Source of the DNA: Clostridia bacterium
GTDB taxonomy: Bacteria > Bacillota > Clostridia > Oscillospirales > CAG-272
Direction: 5' to 3'
DNA length: 64,000 nt
Assembly: GCA_017508425.1 (NCBI GenBank)
Contig: JAFVYZ010000007.1
Span: 49,428 to 113,427, forward strand
Shown: positions 17,576-26,885 of the stretch, piece by piece
How the letters are laid out: every line of letters begins with the position of its first letter
Numbering within the stretch: position 1 is the first letter of the stretch
Notes under the pieces: generated by a model
Seen by the model: the letters and a program-made list of their open reading frames with translations, nothing else
Told to the model about the DNA's origin: nothing
The model's database searches: none
Made by a program: the position numbers and the translations under genes

Positions 17576-19069
17576 ATGGAAGATCTGGGTTGGAAAATCT
17601 GGGGGGGCGTTTCGTTTTTAATCAGCTTAATTGTATTTACTTTTATTCTTGAATTAAATGCGTTTTTGGTAGTTTTAATTTGGTTTACTATGTTCATTGG
17701 AGGACTTGGAGTAGTTGCAGGAATCCAATCGATTGGCGAAAAAAAGCATCTATACGAGCCACGCGATATAGAAGACGAGAACTGTCTTGACTCGGAAACA
17801 TCCGAGAAAATAAAAAATGCTATTTTTACATTTGAATTTAGCCCCAAAACCGTCGATTTACTTTTGAAAAATCTCAACTCCTCAAGCAACAATTTTGTTA
17901 TATTGCTCTCCAATCATATTAAAGAGATAGAAACATCTGCTGTAAAAAACACAAAATTAATAGAATGCTTAAAGCAAATTAAGGATATCGCTAAATCAAA
18001 ACAGCAAGAAAAGAAACAACTGCTTGACAGAGAAAAAGCATTGTGTGACCGGATGAAACTTAAAAACCGGCAAATAGATGCTGCCAACGTTTTCATATGG
18101 CGAAAACCGTATAGAGAGCTTAAGTTGTTGCACGCGGAGCTCAAATCTATAAAAGAAACGCTCTGGGAAATGAATCAGATTCCTTCTTCTTTGGTTGATA
18201 AAACCATTATGTATTTCGTTGGTAATACCTCGGAAGGATATATGGAGATTGAAAAAACACAATGGGCAAAAAAAATATACTCCGCTTGTCAAAAGAAGCA
18301 CTTAACTAAAATAAAAACAACGGAGGAAAAAGAATTATATAAGTTGATTTGCGAAAACTTGAATGTGCCCAAACGCTATCAAACATACAATTTGCTTCAA
18401 CTTGGCAAAAGCTTAAATGATGCTAAAGAAAGACCAACCTATTGGAAAAAAGATAGGGAACGCTACGAAGCCGAAAAAAGTAATGCTTTGATTGTTGGAA
18501 GAAGCAAATATCTCTCCAAAATTCATCAAAGATTAAAAGAAATCGCATCTCAGCAAAAGGTATTAGACACTGCTAACGACCTAGCAAAGTTACAATCAAA
18601 AACCAGAGCAGTAAAATTAAACGAATACACTTGGGGAGGGGTAGCAAACGGTTTAGCCGGTGGCGCAGCAGGACTCGCAACAGCAAGCGATATTAGAAAT
18701 CAAAACGCAAAAGCGGAACAGAATGCTGCCGAAACAAGAGCGCGCGGAATTCAATCAATGCTCGAAATAGCAGAGTTTTCCGCATCGCTTGGTACAGAAG
18801 GCACCAAATTACAAAATATCATCAAAAACTTTGCCGATAAAATTTGTGATATAGATAAAAGTGCCACATATTTTGAACACTTAAAATGTCAGGTAACAAA
18901 GCACAGCATGACAAAGGGTGGAGCTTTAAATTTAACTGTAGAAATCAACTTGGCAAAAGATTCAAAAGTAAACGGGTTACCAGTAATAATAGACGGTTCC
19001 TTGCTGATTGAAGTCTTGGAATCCGACAAAAAAAATCGGCGAAGCGTATTTGTGCGCACCGGGATTTGA
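17576..19069 (+). CDS. Membrane-anchored coiled-coil protein of unknown function, probably frameshifted
   Basis: No family recognised. The 497 residues start with two membrane helices (GGVSFLISLIVFTFILEL; FLVVLIWFTMFIGGLGVVAG), then a long charged helical region (about 60-360), a glycine-zipper-like GGVANGLAGGAAGLATA, and a beta-rich C-terminus. The reading frame ends at 19069 shortly after an A8 run (19028-19035). Removing one A would join it to a frame running to 19211 that continues sensibly with KKIGEAYLCAPGFD and ends YTFVIKPNKIWIIEK, giving about 544 residues. Base composition is far more AT-rich than its neighbours, which suggests transfer. The ATG at 17576 follows AAAGGAG. Confidence 0.7.
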   Translation: MEDLGWKIWGGVSFLISLIVFTFILELNAFLVVLIWFTMFIGGLGVVAGIQSIGEKKHLYEPRDIEDENCLDSETSEKIKNAIFTFEFSPKTVDLLLKNLNSSSNNFVILLSNHIKEIETSAVKNTKLIECLKQIKDIAKSKQQEKKQLLDREKALCDRMKLKNRQIDAANVFIWRKPYRELKLLHAELKSIKETLWEMNQIPSSLVDKTIMYFVGNTSEGYMEIEKTQWAKKIYSACQKKHLTKIKTTEEKELYKLICENLNVPKRYQTYNLLQLGKSLNDAKERPTYWKKDRERYEAEKSNALIVGRSKYLSKIHQRLKEIASQQKVLDTANDLAKLQSKTRAVKLNEYTWGGVANGLAGGAAGLATASDIRNQNAKAEQNAAETRARGIQSMLEIAEFSASLGTEGTKLQNIIKNFADKICDIDKSATYFEHLKCQVTKHSMTKGGALNLTVEINLAKDSKVNGLPVIIDGSLLIEVLESDKKNRRSVFVRTGI

Positions 19070-19262
19070 TGTTATCGATATGAACAAGGTTGGATTTAAT
19101 TGTAAAACCGTATACACAACTACTGCAATACCGCTTACGGCTAATTTCACGGCTGATGGAAACTACACCTTTGTTATTAAGCCAAACAAAATATGGATAA
19201 TCGAAAAATAACGATGATAAACTCTCTCTACATTTTTCGGCAGGAGTAAAACCACTTAAAAA

Positions 19263-19296
19263 ATCCACCGCAAGATTTCTTGCGGTGGATCTTTTT
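19263..19296. terminator. Terminator between the membrane protein and SleB-like gene
   Basis: A 13-base-pair stem ATCCACCGCAAGA/TCTTGCGGTGGAT with a two-base loop and T-rich tail, 50 bases after the extended frame ending at 19211. It is convergent and can serve both genes. Confidence 0.85.
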
Positions 19297-19300
19297 GCGA

Positions 19301-20122
19301 TCAATAGTAAAACGCGTGGTTGCCGATCTTGCCGAAGGGGGCGCGGTTTTTGCTGGCCCAGCTATTGGGGGCTTTGGTGGGATTGACAAAGTAGAGGATT
19401 CCCGTGCTGACGGTATAGCCCTCAAGGCAGATCTTGGCGGCGATGATACTTTCCTCGGTGGGTGTCCCGTAGATCGTGCCGTTTGCGGCAGGGGTAAACT
19501 GCACACCGTGCTTTTTATCGAAAATTACCCCATAAATGGTGTTCGGAAAGGCACTGTGCGCCACGCGGTTGAGGATGACGTTGCCGACGGCAATTTTGCC
19601 CTGTAGGGGCTCGCCCTTTGCCTCGGCGCTGATGATGCGCGAGAGCCACAGGACCTCGTCGCTCCGATAATAGCTACTGCCCGAGGCAATGCCGCCGCGA
19701 CCGCGCGTGACCGCAAAGCCGTGCAGGGTATTGCTCCATTTTATCCCCGCGCCATACGCGCGGTAAAGCTGCAGGATCGGCGCGTACATCGTGCCGTCTT
19801 TCATCAAAATGGGCTGATCGTAATAAAGATATCTACCGTTGGCAACGATATAGCGATTCCCGTCGGTGCAGGTGAGTGTGAGCGCATTTGACCTGACGGT
19901 CAACGTGCGCGTAGCGGCGTCGTATGTAACCGATGCTGACGGGTCTAAATCGGTGGAAAATTTGCGAATACCCACATACGTAGTGTTGTTTTTTACCAAA
20001 ACGCTCCCCGAAAACGGCGCGCCGTCCACGGTGACGCTCACGGAAGCGGAAGCCGACACTGCTTGCGGCATCAAGGAAAACAGCGAGAGCGCAATGAGAA
20101 GGGCTGCTGTGAATTTCTTCAA
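19301..20122 (-). CDS. SleB-type cell wall hydrolase with copper-amine-oxidase-like N-domain
   Basis: Exported hydrolase of the spore cortex lytic (SleB/CwlJ, Hydrolase_2) family. It has a signal peptide (MKKFTAALLIALSLFSLMPQ), a Cu_amine_oxidN1-like repeat domain (VTVDGAPFSGSVLVKNNTTYVGIR, about 25-135), then the catalytic domain with the conserved glutamate in SRIISAEAKGEP, GNVILNRV, and TGILYFVNP ending WASKNRAPFGKIGNHAFY. The TTG at 20122 is preferred: AAAGGA lies seven bases upstream and a clean signal peptide results. An ATG eight codons earlier has no ribosome site. Confidence 0.88.
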   Translation of the reverse strand: MKKFTAALLIALSLFSLMPQAVSASASVSVTVDGAPFSGSVLVKNNTTYVGIRKFSTDLDPSASVTYDAATRTLTVRSNALTLTCTDGNRYIVANGRYLYYDQPILMKDGTMYAPILQLYRAYGAGIKWSNTLHGFAVTRGRGGIASGSSYYRSDEVLWLSRIISAEAKGEPLQGKIAVGNVILNRVAHSAFPNTIYGVIFDKKHGVQFTPAANGTIYGTPTEESIIAAKICLEGYTVSTGILYFVNPTKAPNSWASKNRAPFGKIGNHAFYY

Positions 20123-20188
20123 AAATACGTCCTTTCTTGTCTGCATGCTGACGGGTGAGATTGTAAAATCGCGACAATTTACACTTAT

Positions 20189-20217
20189 ATTATATCATTT
20201 GGCAGGCAAAGAAGCAA
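20189..20217 (-). promoter_or_regulatory. Promoter of the SleB-like gene
   Basis: On the minus strand TTGCTT, 17 bases, TATAAT, about 65 bases before the start codon. A vegetative-type promoter would be unusual for a forespore-made SleB and hints at a more general wall role. Confidence 0.55.
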
Positions 20218-20290
20218 GGCACAATATCTGGTAACAGGGGGGAAGGTTTTTCGTGTGTCGTGGATCGCGGGCCGTCGGGGCGCCGTAACG

Positions 20291-20344
20291 GTTTGCGAAA
20301 CAAAGCTTGACGTGCTCGGCATAACCGAGGACAGCGGCCCCTAC
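20291..20344 (-). repeat. Dispersed repeat copy related to 62602-62654
   Basis: This 54-base stretch is nearly the reverse complement of 62602-62654: both carry TGACGTGCTCGGCAT and CCGAGGACAGCG, with only a few differences. It is a single isolated member of the repeat family that fills the last kilobase of the window, here between the SleB-like gene and the terminator of the phosphatase. Confidence 0.8.
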
Positions 20345-20388
20345 AGCAAACAAGAGCCAAATCCGTGCGGATTTGGCTCTTGTTTGCT
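20345..20388. terminator. Long hairpin terminator
   Basis: A perfect 20-base-pair stem (20345-20364 with 20369-20388) and a GTGC loop, directly 3' of the CpsB-like gene on the minus strand. It lacks a strong T run, so termination efficiency is uncertain. Confidence 0.65.
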
Positions 20389-20395
20389 ATGCGGT

Positions 20396-21112
20396 TTACG
20401 GTATGGCCACGTCAAGCGACTCGGCGGCAGAAAGCGGTATGGCGTCCTTCAGCAGCGCGGCACTACGGGCAAAGACCTCATCGGCGAGAGGCCCGAGCTT
20501 ATGCTTGGCATAGACAAAGCGGCGGTACGTGCCGATCTTTGCCTCGTGCAGGTCGGACCCGAGCGCCACGATCCTTCCCTCTCGCGCAAGGTCAAGATAC
20601 ACTCTTCCGCTCTTGAAAAAGCCAAAAGCATCGGCATTGATCTGCGCTTTGATGCCCTTTTCAAGCAGCTCCTTCACGGCCTCAACATCGTAGCGGTCGA
20701 TGTGTGCAAGGACCGGCTCCAGTCCCCTTTTCCGTACGCCGAGAACGGTATCAAGCAGCAGGTCGCTCCATCGGCCGATGGGCATTTCCAGCAGGATGAC
20801 GTTCGTGCCCGCAACAGCAAGCTTTTCAAGGCTCTCCATTTTATGTAACCCCTCGCACACCAGCACCTCGGCGGCAGGATACACAGTCGGCAGGTCCTCC
20901 AGGGGCAATTTTCTTTTCATCGCCTCAAGTGCTCCGTCACGCCCTGCGAGAAACGAGCCGATGCTATCCTCATTCGGGTAAAAATGAGGGGTGGCTACCA
21001 CGGCCCTTGTGCCGTAATTTTTGATCAACTTCAGCTGCTCGTGCGCCATGGCGGAGCTATGGCATCCGTGATCACAACGTGGCAGGATGTGTGCATGAAA
21101 ATCAATGGTCAT
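20396..21112 (-). CDS. CpsB/YwqE-like PHP-fold protein-tyrosine phosphatase
   Basis: Metal-dependent phosphatase of the polymerase and histidinol phosphatase fold, like CpsB/CapC/YwqE, which reset bacterial tyrosine kinases in capsule synthesis. The start MTIDFHAHILPRCDHGC holds the first metal ligands; ATPHFYPNE, GTNVILLEMP, LAHIDRY and ALGSDLHE supply further ligands. Its 238 residues match the family. No kinase or capsule gene is nearby, so the substrate is open. The ATG at 21112 follows GGAGGGGG. Confidence 0.85.
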   Translation of the reverse strand: MTIDFHAHILPRCDHGCHSSAMAHEQLKLIKNYGTRAVVATPHFYPNEDSIGSFLAGRDGALEAMKRKLPLEDLPTVYPAAEVLVCEGLHKMESLEKLAVAGTNVILLEMPIGRWSDLLLDTVLGVRKRGLEPVLAHIDRYDVEAVKELLEKGIKAQINADAFGFFKSGRVYLDLAREGRIVALGSDLHEAKIGTYRRFVYAKHKLGPLADEVFARSAALLKDAIPLSAAESLDVAIP

Positions 21113-21146
21113 AAGATTTTCCCCCTCCTTTTTTATTCCTGTTTTT

Positions 21147-21175
21147 ATTGTAACACAAGGAACGTGTGATGTCAA
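21147..21175 (-). promoter_or_regulatory. Promoter of the CpsB-like gene
   Basis: TTGACA, 17 bases, TACAAT on the minus strand, about 35 bases before the start. Confidence 0.85.
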
Positions 21176-21275
21176 CGAAAACTCCATCCTTAATCTTTGA
21201 TAATTTTTAAAAAAATGTAGAAATCACCGTTAAAATATGTTATAATTGATTTATCTATGATAAGGAGGGGCTTTT

Positions 21276-23576
21276 ATGACAAATCAAGAAAAGCGTCTCA
21301 CATTTCGGAAACCCGAAAACACCTACCGACCGAGCTATTATTTTGATCTCCCCCTACCCCACGCCGAAAACACCGAGTCCTATATTTTGGATACCGTGTC
21401 GGCTTGCCTTTCGGCAGGTTGCGGGCTCCTGATCCCCCGTTTGCCCGATGAGGCAATCCTTAAGGAGCAAGGCGATCTGGAGGCGGTGCGCGATATGTAC
21501 CGCATCCTGTTGTCCTCGGCCAAGGAACACGGGCTGCGCGTGGCCTTTTCACTGGACTTTTCCTTTGAAAAATGGGTGATCCGTCATTCGGATGAGCAGG
21601 ATGTCGGCGGCATTGGTGCCCGACTGCTCGAATGTAAAGAATACATTTGCCGAAGCAACGAGGCCCTTGACCGCAAGCTGCACGAGGGCGAGCTGCTCTC
21701 GCTTGTGGCCTACTCCGAGGCCTACGGTGAGGTCATTGATCTACGCCCCTTCATTACGGACGGCCGCCTCAAATGGACGGTACCGCTCGGCAATTGGGTC
21801 GTGCGCGAGTACCTTTGCGTGAAAGAGCCGAGCTGCGAACGCGCCAATTACTTATCGAGTGAGGCCTCCTCGTGCTATATTGAACGGGTGTTTGATCTAT
21901 TTCGTGACGTGCTGACCCCCTATCTCGGCACGACCCTCACAATGCTGGTCTATCGCGGCATCGGCTTTCACGGCAAAAACCGCCGTGACTGGGATGCCTC
22001 CTTTAACGACCTGTTTGAGAAAAAATTCGGTCTGGATGCCGCCCCACTTTATCCCGCACTCTTTGGCTACGCCGGCAAGGATACCCTGCACCACAAGGCC
22101 ATGCTCATGACCGTGCGCGCTTCGATGCTAAGACACGGCATCATTGAATCGATCGAGCGCTTTGCAAAAAGCCTTGGCCTGTCAACCTTCGGGCCCCTCA
22201 CCGAGCCCAAGCTCACCGCCTGCTCCTTTGTGTCGGGCGACGCGATGCTTTGTAACCGTTATTCTCCCTGTGCCCTGCTTGACAAGGCCTATCTTTACGG
22301 CACCAACTCGATCAAGATTGCAGCCGGTGCGGCCTACAACTTTGACGTGCCCGTGGTCAACGGCGAGCTCTTCCGCGGCTACAACAAGAAGGATGGTACC
22401 GCACTCCTGAAGGATGCGATGAGTGCCTTTGCACGCGGTGTCAACAACGCCGCCTTCCATTTGCCCGAAAGCCTTGGAAAAAACAGTGAATTTTGCGACT
22501 TTGCCGCGCGTGTGCAATCGATGCTTCGCGGCGGCCGACACGTCGCGGACATTGCCCTGCTTTACCCGATCTACGACCTGCACGGAAAGGTGACCCTTTA
22601 CGATTCGCCCCCGCTTGGGTACGAATATCCCGAGACCTCCACCGACTCGGATTATATGACCCTCATCAACGCCGTCAGCTTTTACGCCGGGCACGACCTC
22701 ACGGTCCTGCACCCGATGGCGATCAACCAACGGTGCCATACCGAGGACGGAGTTTTGTATCTTGACAACCAAGAAAACCGCGAATCCTTCCGCATTGTGA
22801 TACTCCCCTCGGCCAGCATCATCAGCCTTAAAAACCTGCGCATGTTGCAAAAGTTTTACAACGAGGGCGGCAAGCTCCTCGCGACGGGCGTGCTCCCCAC
22901 CATCGCATTTGAATACGACGCCGAGGGCAAAAACGATGCCGAGGTGTGCCGTATTACACGTGAGATCTTTGGCGAGGATGCCACCAACAAGCGCGTCCTG
23001 CGCCGTTACTGCTACAACCAAAACGACCGGGGAGGCGAGGCGATATTCCTTTACTTCAACGCCACGGCCGTGGACGGCACACATATGACCAAAAGCTCGG
23101 TCGTAAACCGCGCTCTCCACTCCTTTAAGATCCCCTTTGATGTATATTTGCCCGGCATGGCACGCTTTGAGGGCACGGGGGCACTAAACTCCATTTACCC
23201 CGAATTTCACAACGTCGGTCTTGACCGCAGCTTCCCCGACGGAGGAATGTTCCAACACATTCACAAAAGCCACGAGTACGGGGACGTTTATTACTTTGCC
23301 AACGGCACGGATGTGGATTACAACCACCACCTTTTGCTACGCGGCGCGCACGACGTGGATGAATGGAACCCTCACACCGGCGAGATCCGCCCGCGAAAAG
23401 AAAAATTCATTTCCTACCTTGGTGAGATCTACACGGACCTGCGTCTAACGCTCCCGGCACACACCTCGACCCTGTTTGTCACGGTCCCTATAGCGCCTCC
23501 CCGGGGCGAGATCCCCGTGATCACCTCGATCGACGCGCTTGAAAGCGACCACGCGGCGATCACATCGGAATTTTAA
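21276..23576 (+). CDS. Glycoside hydrolase-like protein (GH106-like architecture)
   Basis: A large 766-residue cytoplasmic protein without signal peptide. The first half looks like a TIM-barrel glycosidase and the second half has a Rossmann/amidotransferase-like segment (RFRIVILPSASIISLKNLRM-type, then FYNEGGKLLATGVLPTIAF) and a beta-rich end, an order seen in GH106 alpha-L-rhamnosidase-like and GH42-like enzymes. HVADIALLYPIYDLHG and SDYMTLINAVSFYAGHDLTV fit the GH106-like group best. Catalytic residues could not be assigned, so substrate is unproven. It leads a four-gene operon with two GH20 enzymes and a PHP protein. TATAAT at 21241 is its likely -10, with no good -35. Confidence 0.6.
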   Translation: MTNQEKRLTFRKPENTYRPSYYFDLPLPHAENTESYILDTVSACLSAGCGLLIPRLPDEAILKEQGDLEAVRDMYRILLSSAKEHGLRVAFSLDFSFEKWVIRHSDEQDVGGIGARLLECKEYICRSNEALDRKLHEGELLSLVAYSEAYGEVIDLRPFITDGRLKWTVPLGNWVVREYLCVKEPSCERANYLSSEASSCYIERVFDLFRDVLTPYLGTTLTMLVYRGIGFHGKNRRDWDASFNDLFEKKFGLDAAPLYPALFGYAGKDTLHHKAMLMTVRASMLRHGIIESIERFAKSLGLSTFGPLTEPKLTACSFVSGDAMLCNRYSPCALLDKAYLYGTNSIKIAAGAAYNFDVPVVNGELFRGYNKKDGTALLKDAMSAFARGVNNAAFHLPESLGKNSEFCDFAARVQSMLRGGRHVADIALLYPIYDLHGKVTLYDSPPLGYEYPETSTDSDYMTLINAVSFYAGHDLTVLHPMAINQRCHTEDGVLYLDNQENRESFRIVILPSASIISLKNLRMLQKFYNEGGKLLATGVLPTIAFEYDAEGKNDAEVCRITREIFGEDATNKRVLRRYCYNQNDRGGEAIFLYFNATAVDGTHMTKSSVVNRALHSFKIPFDVYLPGMARFEGTGALNSIYPEFHNVGLDRSFPDGGMFQHIHKSHEYGDVYYFANGTDVDYNHHLLLRGAHDVDEWNPHTGEIRPRKEKFISYLGEIYTDLRLTLPAHTSTLFVTVPIAPPRGEIPVITSIDALESDHAAITSEF

Positions 23577-23621
23577 AAAATATAAAATAACGGTCATCCG
23601 ACTGAAAGAAAGGAACCTACT

Positions 23622-25235
23622 ATGAAAAAACGTTTTGGCGTGATGCTCGATATGTCGAGAAACGCGGTGATGAAGCCCGAGGAGCTTAAAAAATTCGCCG
23701 CCACCATCAAAAAGCTCGGCTACAACATGATCCAGCTCTACACCGAGGATACCTACGAGGTACCGGGTGAGCCCTACTTTGGGTATCTTCGCGGTAAGTA
23801 CTCCCAGGCTGAGCTGAGGGATATGGTCGCCTACTGCGACTCGATCGGCGTGGAGCTCATCCCCGCAGTTCAGGCGCTCGCGCATCTCAATCAGATCTTC
23901 TACTGGAAGCCCTATGCCGCCATCAACGATACCGCCGACATCCTGCTGGTGGGCGCTGAGCGCACCTATGAGCTCATTGAAAACATGTTCAAGAGCATCA
24001 AGGAGTGCTTTACCTCGAATATCGTCAACATCGGTATGGATGAGGCGCACATGGTCGGCCTTGGCAAATACCTTGACAAAAACGGCTTTGAAAACCGCTT
24101 CTCGATCATTCGCCGCCACCTTGACCGCGTGCTAGAGCTGGCGAAAAAATATGACCTGAAGCCCATTATGTGGTCGGATATGTTCTTCCGCCTCGGGAAC
24201 GAGGGTACCTATTACACCACCGATCGCTCGGTCATTACCGACGAGATCGTGGCCGCCTGCCCCGACGGAGTGGAGCAGGTTTACTGGGATTACTACACCC
24301 AAACCAAGGATCGTTATGACGCGATGCTTGATATGCACGCCAAGTTCCCCGGCAAGACCTGGTTTGGCGGTGGCGCTTGGACATGGTCGGGGTATGCCGC
24401 AAACAACGCCTTCTCCATCAAAACAATGTCGCTTGCCGCTGCCTCCTGCAAGGAGCACGGCGTGGACAACGTGATGATGACGATGTGGGGCGACAACGGC
24501 AAGCTTTGCTCCTTCTACGCCGTGCTCCCCTCCCTTTACGCCATCCGCCGCATCTACGACGGCGTTGAGGATATGGACCTGATCAAAAAGGAATTTAACG
24601 AGATCACGGGTGAGGATTATGATGCGATGATGCTCTTTGACATCCCCGTGGACTTTGGCCCGCGCGAGAAGGATCACGCCTATCACCACACGTTCCTGCT
24701 CTACAACGACCCCTTCCTTGGCTCGGTCGATCCCTGCATCAAAAAGAGCTTCAAGGCCGATTACGAGGCCGTAGCTGACAAGCTCGAGGCCGCCGCCAAG
24801 ACCAGCAAATACGCTTACCTTTACGAAAACTACGCGACGCTTTGCCGCGCCCTCGCCCTCAAGCACGACCTTGGTGTTCGCACCCGTGCCGCCTACAAGT
24901 CGGGCGATCGCGAGGCGCTTGCCGCTGTTGCCGAGGATTACGCCGCGACCGCCAAGGCAGTTGAGGCGTTTGAAAAGGCCTTCCGCACCCTTTGGATGAC
25001 TGAAAACAAGCCCAACGGCATTGAGATCTCCGACATCCGTCTTGGCGGCCTCTTGCTGCGCCTCGCGAACTGCCGCGACCGTCTGCTTGCGTATCTTGCC
25101 GGCGACATGGATACGATCGACGAGCTTGAGGAGGACCTGCTCCCCTACCGTGGCAAGGGCTACGTCTCCGACGAATTCGATATGCCGAGAATCCCGCGCT
25201 GGCACATGGTCGCCTCACCCAACAGATTTATGTAA
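23622..25235 (+). CDS. GH20-family beta-N-acetylhexosaminidase-like enzyme, copy 1
   Basis: A 537-residue GH20-type barrel protein without signal peptide, so acting inside the cell on imported glycans. RFGVMLDMSRN opens the barrel, QLYTEDTYEVPG and FGYLRGKYS follow, and the catalytic Asp-Glu pair of GH20 substrate-assisted catalysis is in NIGMDEAHM (Asp140-Glu141). WSDMFFRLG and the tryptophan-rich GGGAWTWSGY form the sugar pocket. The C-terminal third is helical. It is a close paralogue of the next gene. Preference for GlcNAc, GalNAc or other N-acetyl sugars is unknown. Confidence 0.8.
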   Translation: MKKRFGVMLDMSRNAVMKPEELKKFAATIKKLGYNMIQLYTEDTYEVPGEPYFGYLRGKYSQAELRDMVAYCDSIGVELIPAVQALAHLNQIFYWKPYAAINDTADILLVGAERTYELIENMFKSIKECFTSNIVNIGMDEAHMVGLGKYLDKNGFENRFSIIRRHLDRVLELAKKYDLKPIMWSDMFFRLGNEGTYYTTDRSVITDEIVAACPDGVEQVYWDYYTQTKDRYDAMLDMHAKFPGKTWFGGGAWTWSGYAANNAFSIKTMSLAAASCKEHGVDNVMMTMWGDNGKLCSFYAVLPSLYAIRRIYDGVEDMDLIKKEFNEITGEDYDAMMLFDIPVDFGPREKDHAYHHTFLLYNDPFLGSVDPCIKKSFKADYEAVADKLEAAAKTSKYAYLYENYATLCRALALKHDLGVRTRAAYKSGDREALAAVAEDYAATAKAVEAFEKAFRTLWMTENKPNGIEISDIRLGGLLLRLANCRDRLLAYLAGDMDTIDELEEDLLPYRGKGYVSDEFDMPRIPRWHMVASPNRFM

Positions 25236-25253
25236 TAAAAAAGGAGCACTATT

Positions 25254-26867
25254 ATGCAAAAACGTTTTGGCGTAATGCTCGATATGTCGAGAAACGGCGT
25301 TATGACGGCCGACGAGGTGAAAAAATACGCGGCAACCATCAAAAAGCTGGGCTACAATATGATCCAGCTCTACACCGAGGATACCTACGAGGTGCCGGGT
25401 GAGCCCTACTTTGGGTATCTTCGCGGTAGATATTCGCAAAAGGAATTGAAGGACATTGTAGCCTACTGCGACTCCATTGGCGTTGAGGTCATTCCCTGCA
25501 TTCAGGTGCTGGCGCACCTCAATCAGATCTTTATGTGGAAAAACTATGTCGCGATCAATGACACCGACGATATCTTGATGGTTGGCGACGAGCGCACCTA
25601 CGAGCTCATTGAAAACATGTTCAAGAGTGTCAAGGAGTGCTTCACCTCCGACGTGATCAATATCGGCATGGACGAGGCGCACATGCTGGGGCTTGGCAAA
25701 TATCTTGACAAGAACGGCTTTGAAAACCGCTTCGACATCATCCGCCGCCATCTTGAGCGAGTCCTCGCGCTGGCGAAGAAATACGGACTTAAGCCCATTA
25801 TGTGGTCGGATATGTTCTTCCGCCTTGCCAACCACGGCAAATATTTCACCACCGACCGCACCGTCATTACCGACGAGATCGTGGCCTCCCGCCCCGAGGG
25901 TGTGGATCTTGTGTACTGGGATTATTACAGCGAAACCAAGGAGTTCTACGACGCGATGCTCGAGATGCACGCGCGCTTCCCCGGTGAAACCTGGTTTGCA
26001 GGTGGGGCGAGAACCTGGGTGGGCTTTGCCTCGAACAACGCCTTTTCCCTCAAGACCATGTCGCTGGCAATGGAGGCCTGCCGTGAGCGCGGCGTTCAAA
26101 ACGTGATGATGACGCTGTGGGCAAACAACGGCAGACTTGCCTCCTATTACGCGGTGCTGCCTACACTCTACGCTGTACGCAGAATGTATGACGGCATGAC
26201 CGATATGGAAACGATCAAAAAAGAGTTTAAAGGCATAACGGGCGAGGATTTCGACGATATGATGCTCCTTGACCTGCCGATCGACTTTGGCAAAATCCAG
26301 CGCGACGGCACGCACCACCACACGTATCTGCTTTACAGCGACCCCTTCCTTGGCATGCTTGACCCCTGCGTGAAAAAAAGCTACAAAGCGGAGTACGAGG
26401 CAATGGCGGAAAAGCTTGCCGCCGCGGCAGAAAAGAGCCCGTCGTACACGTACGTGTTCAAGAGCTGCGAGGCTCTCGCACGCGCCCTTGCACAAAAGCA
26501 CGACCTTGGCGTGCGCACCCGCGCCGCTTACAAGTCGGGGGACCGTGCGGCCATCTCGGCATTGGTGGAGGAATATAACACCGTCATTGGTAAGGTGCAG
26601 GAATTTGCCAATGCTTTCCGCACCCTGTGGTTTACCGAAAACAAGCCCCACGGGTACGACGTTTCCGACATTCGCTTCGGCGCGCTCCTTTATCGCCTTG
26701 CCGCTTGTCGCGATCGCCTTGCGGCTTATATCGATGGCAAACAGACCTCGATTCCCGAGCTGGAGGAGGAGCTGCTCCCCTACATCGGTCACGGCTTTAC
26801 CTCCGATCAGCTGGATATGCCCATTCCGCTTTACTGGCGCGATTACGTCACGCCCAACGTACTGTAA
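25254..26867 (+). CDS. GH20-family beta-N-acetylhexosaminidase-like enzyme, copy 2
   Basis: Same length (537) and collinear with the preceding gene, differing throughout but with long identical blocks such as KKLGYNMIQLYTEDTYEVPG. The catalytic pair is retained (NIGMDEAHML, Asp140-Glu141). Differences cluster around the pocket: GGARTWVGF replaces GGAWTWSGY and MWKNYVA replaces YWKPYAA, which suggests a shift in sugar specificity after tandem duplication. No signal peptide. It is 18 bases after copy 1 and 18 bases before the PHP gene. Confidence 0.8.
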   Translation: MQKRFGVMLDMSRNGVMTADEVKKYAATIKKLGYNMIQLYTEDTYEVPGEPYFGYLRGRYSQKELKDIVAYCDSIGVEVIPCIQVLAHLNQIFMWKNYVAINDTDDILMVGDERTYELIENMFKSVKECFTSDVINIGMDEAHMLGLGKYLDKNGFENRFDIIRRHLERVLALAKKYGLKPIMWSDMFFRLANHGKYFTTDRTVITDEIVASRPEGVDLVYWDYYSETKEFYDAMLEMHARFPGETWFAGGARTWVGFASNNAFSLKTMSLAMEACRERGVQNVMMTLWANNGRLASYYAVLPTLYAVRRMYDGMTDMETIKKEFKGITGEDFDDMMLLDLPIDFGKIQRDGTHHHTYLLYSDPFLGMLDPCVKKSYKAEYEAMAEKLAAAAEKSPSYTYVFKSCEALARALAQKHDLGVRTRAAYKSGDRAAISALVEEYNTVIGKVQEFANAFRTLWFTENKPHGYDVSDIRFGALLYRLAACRDRLAAYIDGKQTSIPELEEELLPYIGHGFTSDQLDMPIPLYWRDYVTPNVL

Positions 26868-26885
26868 CCCCAAAAGGAGACCGTT

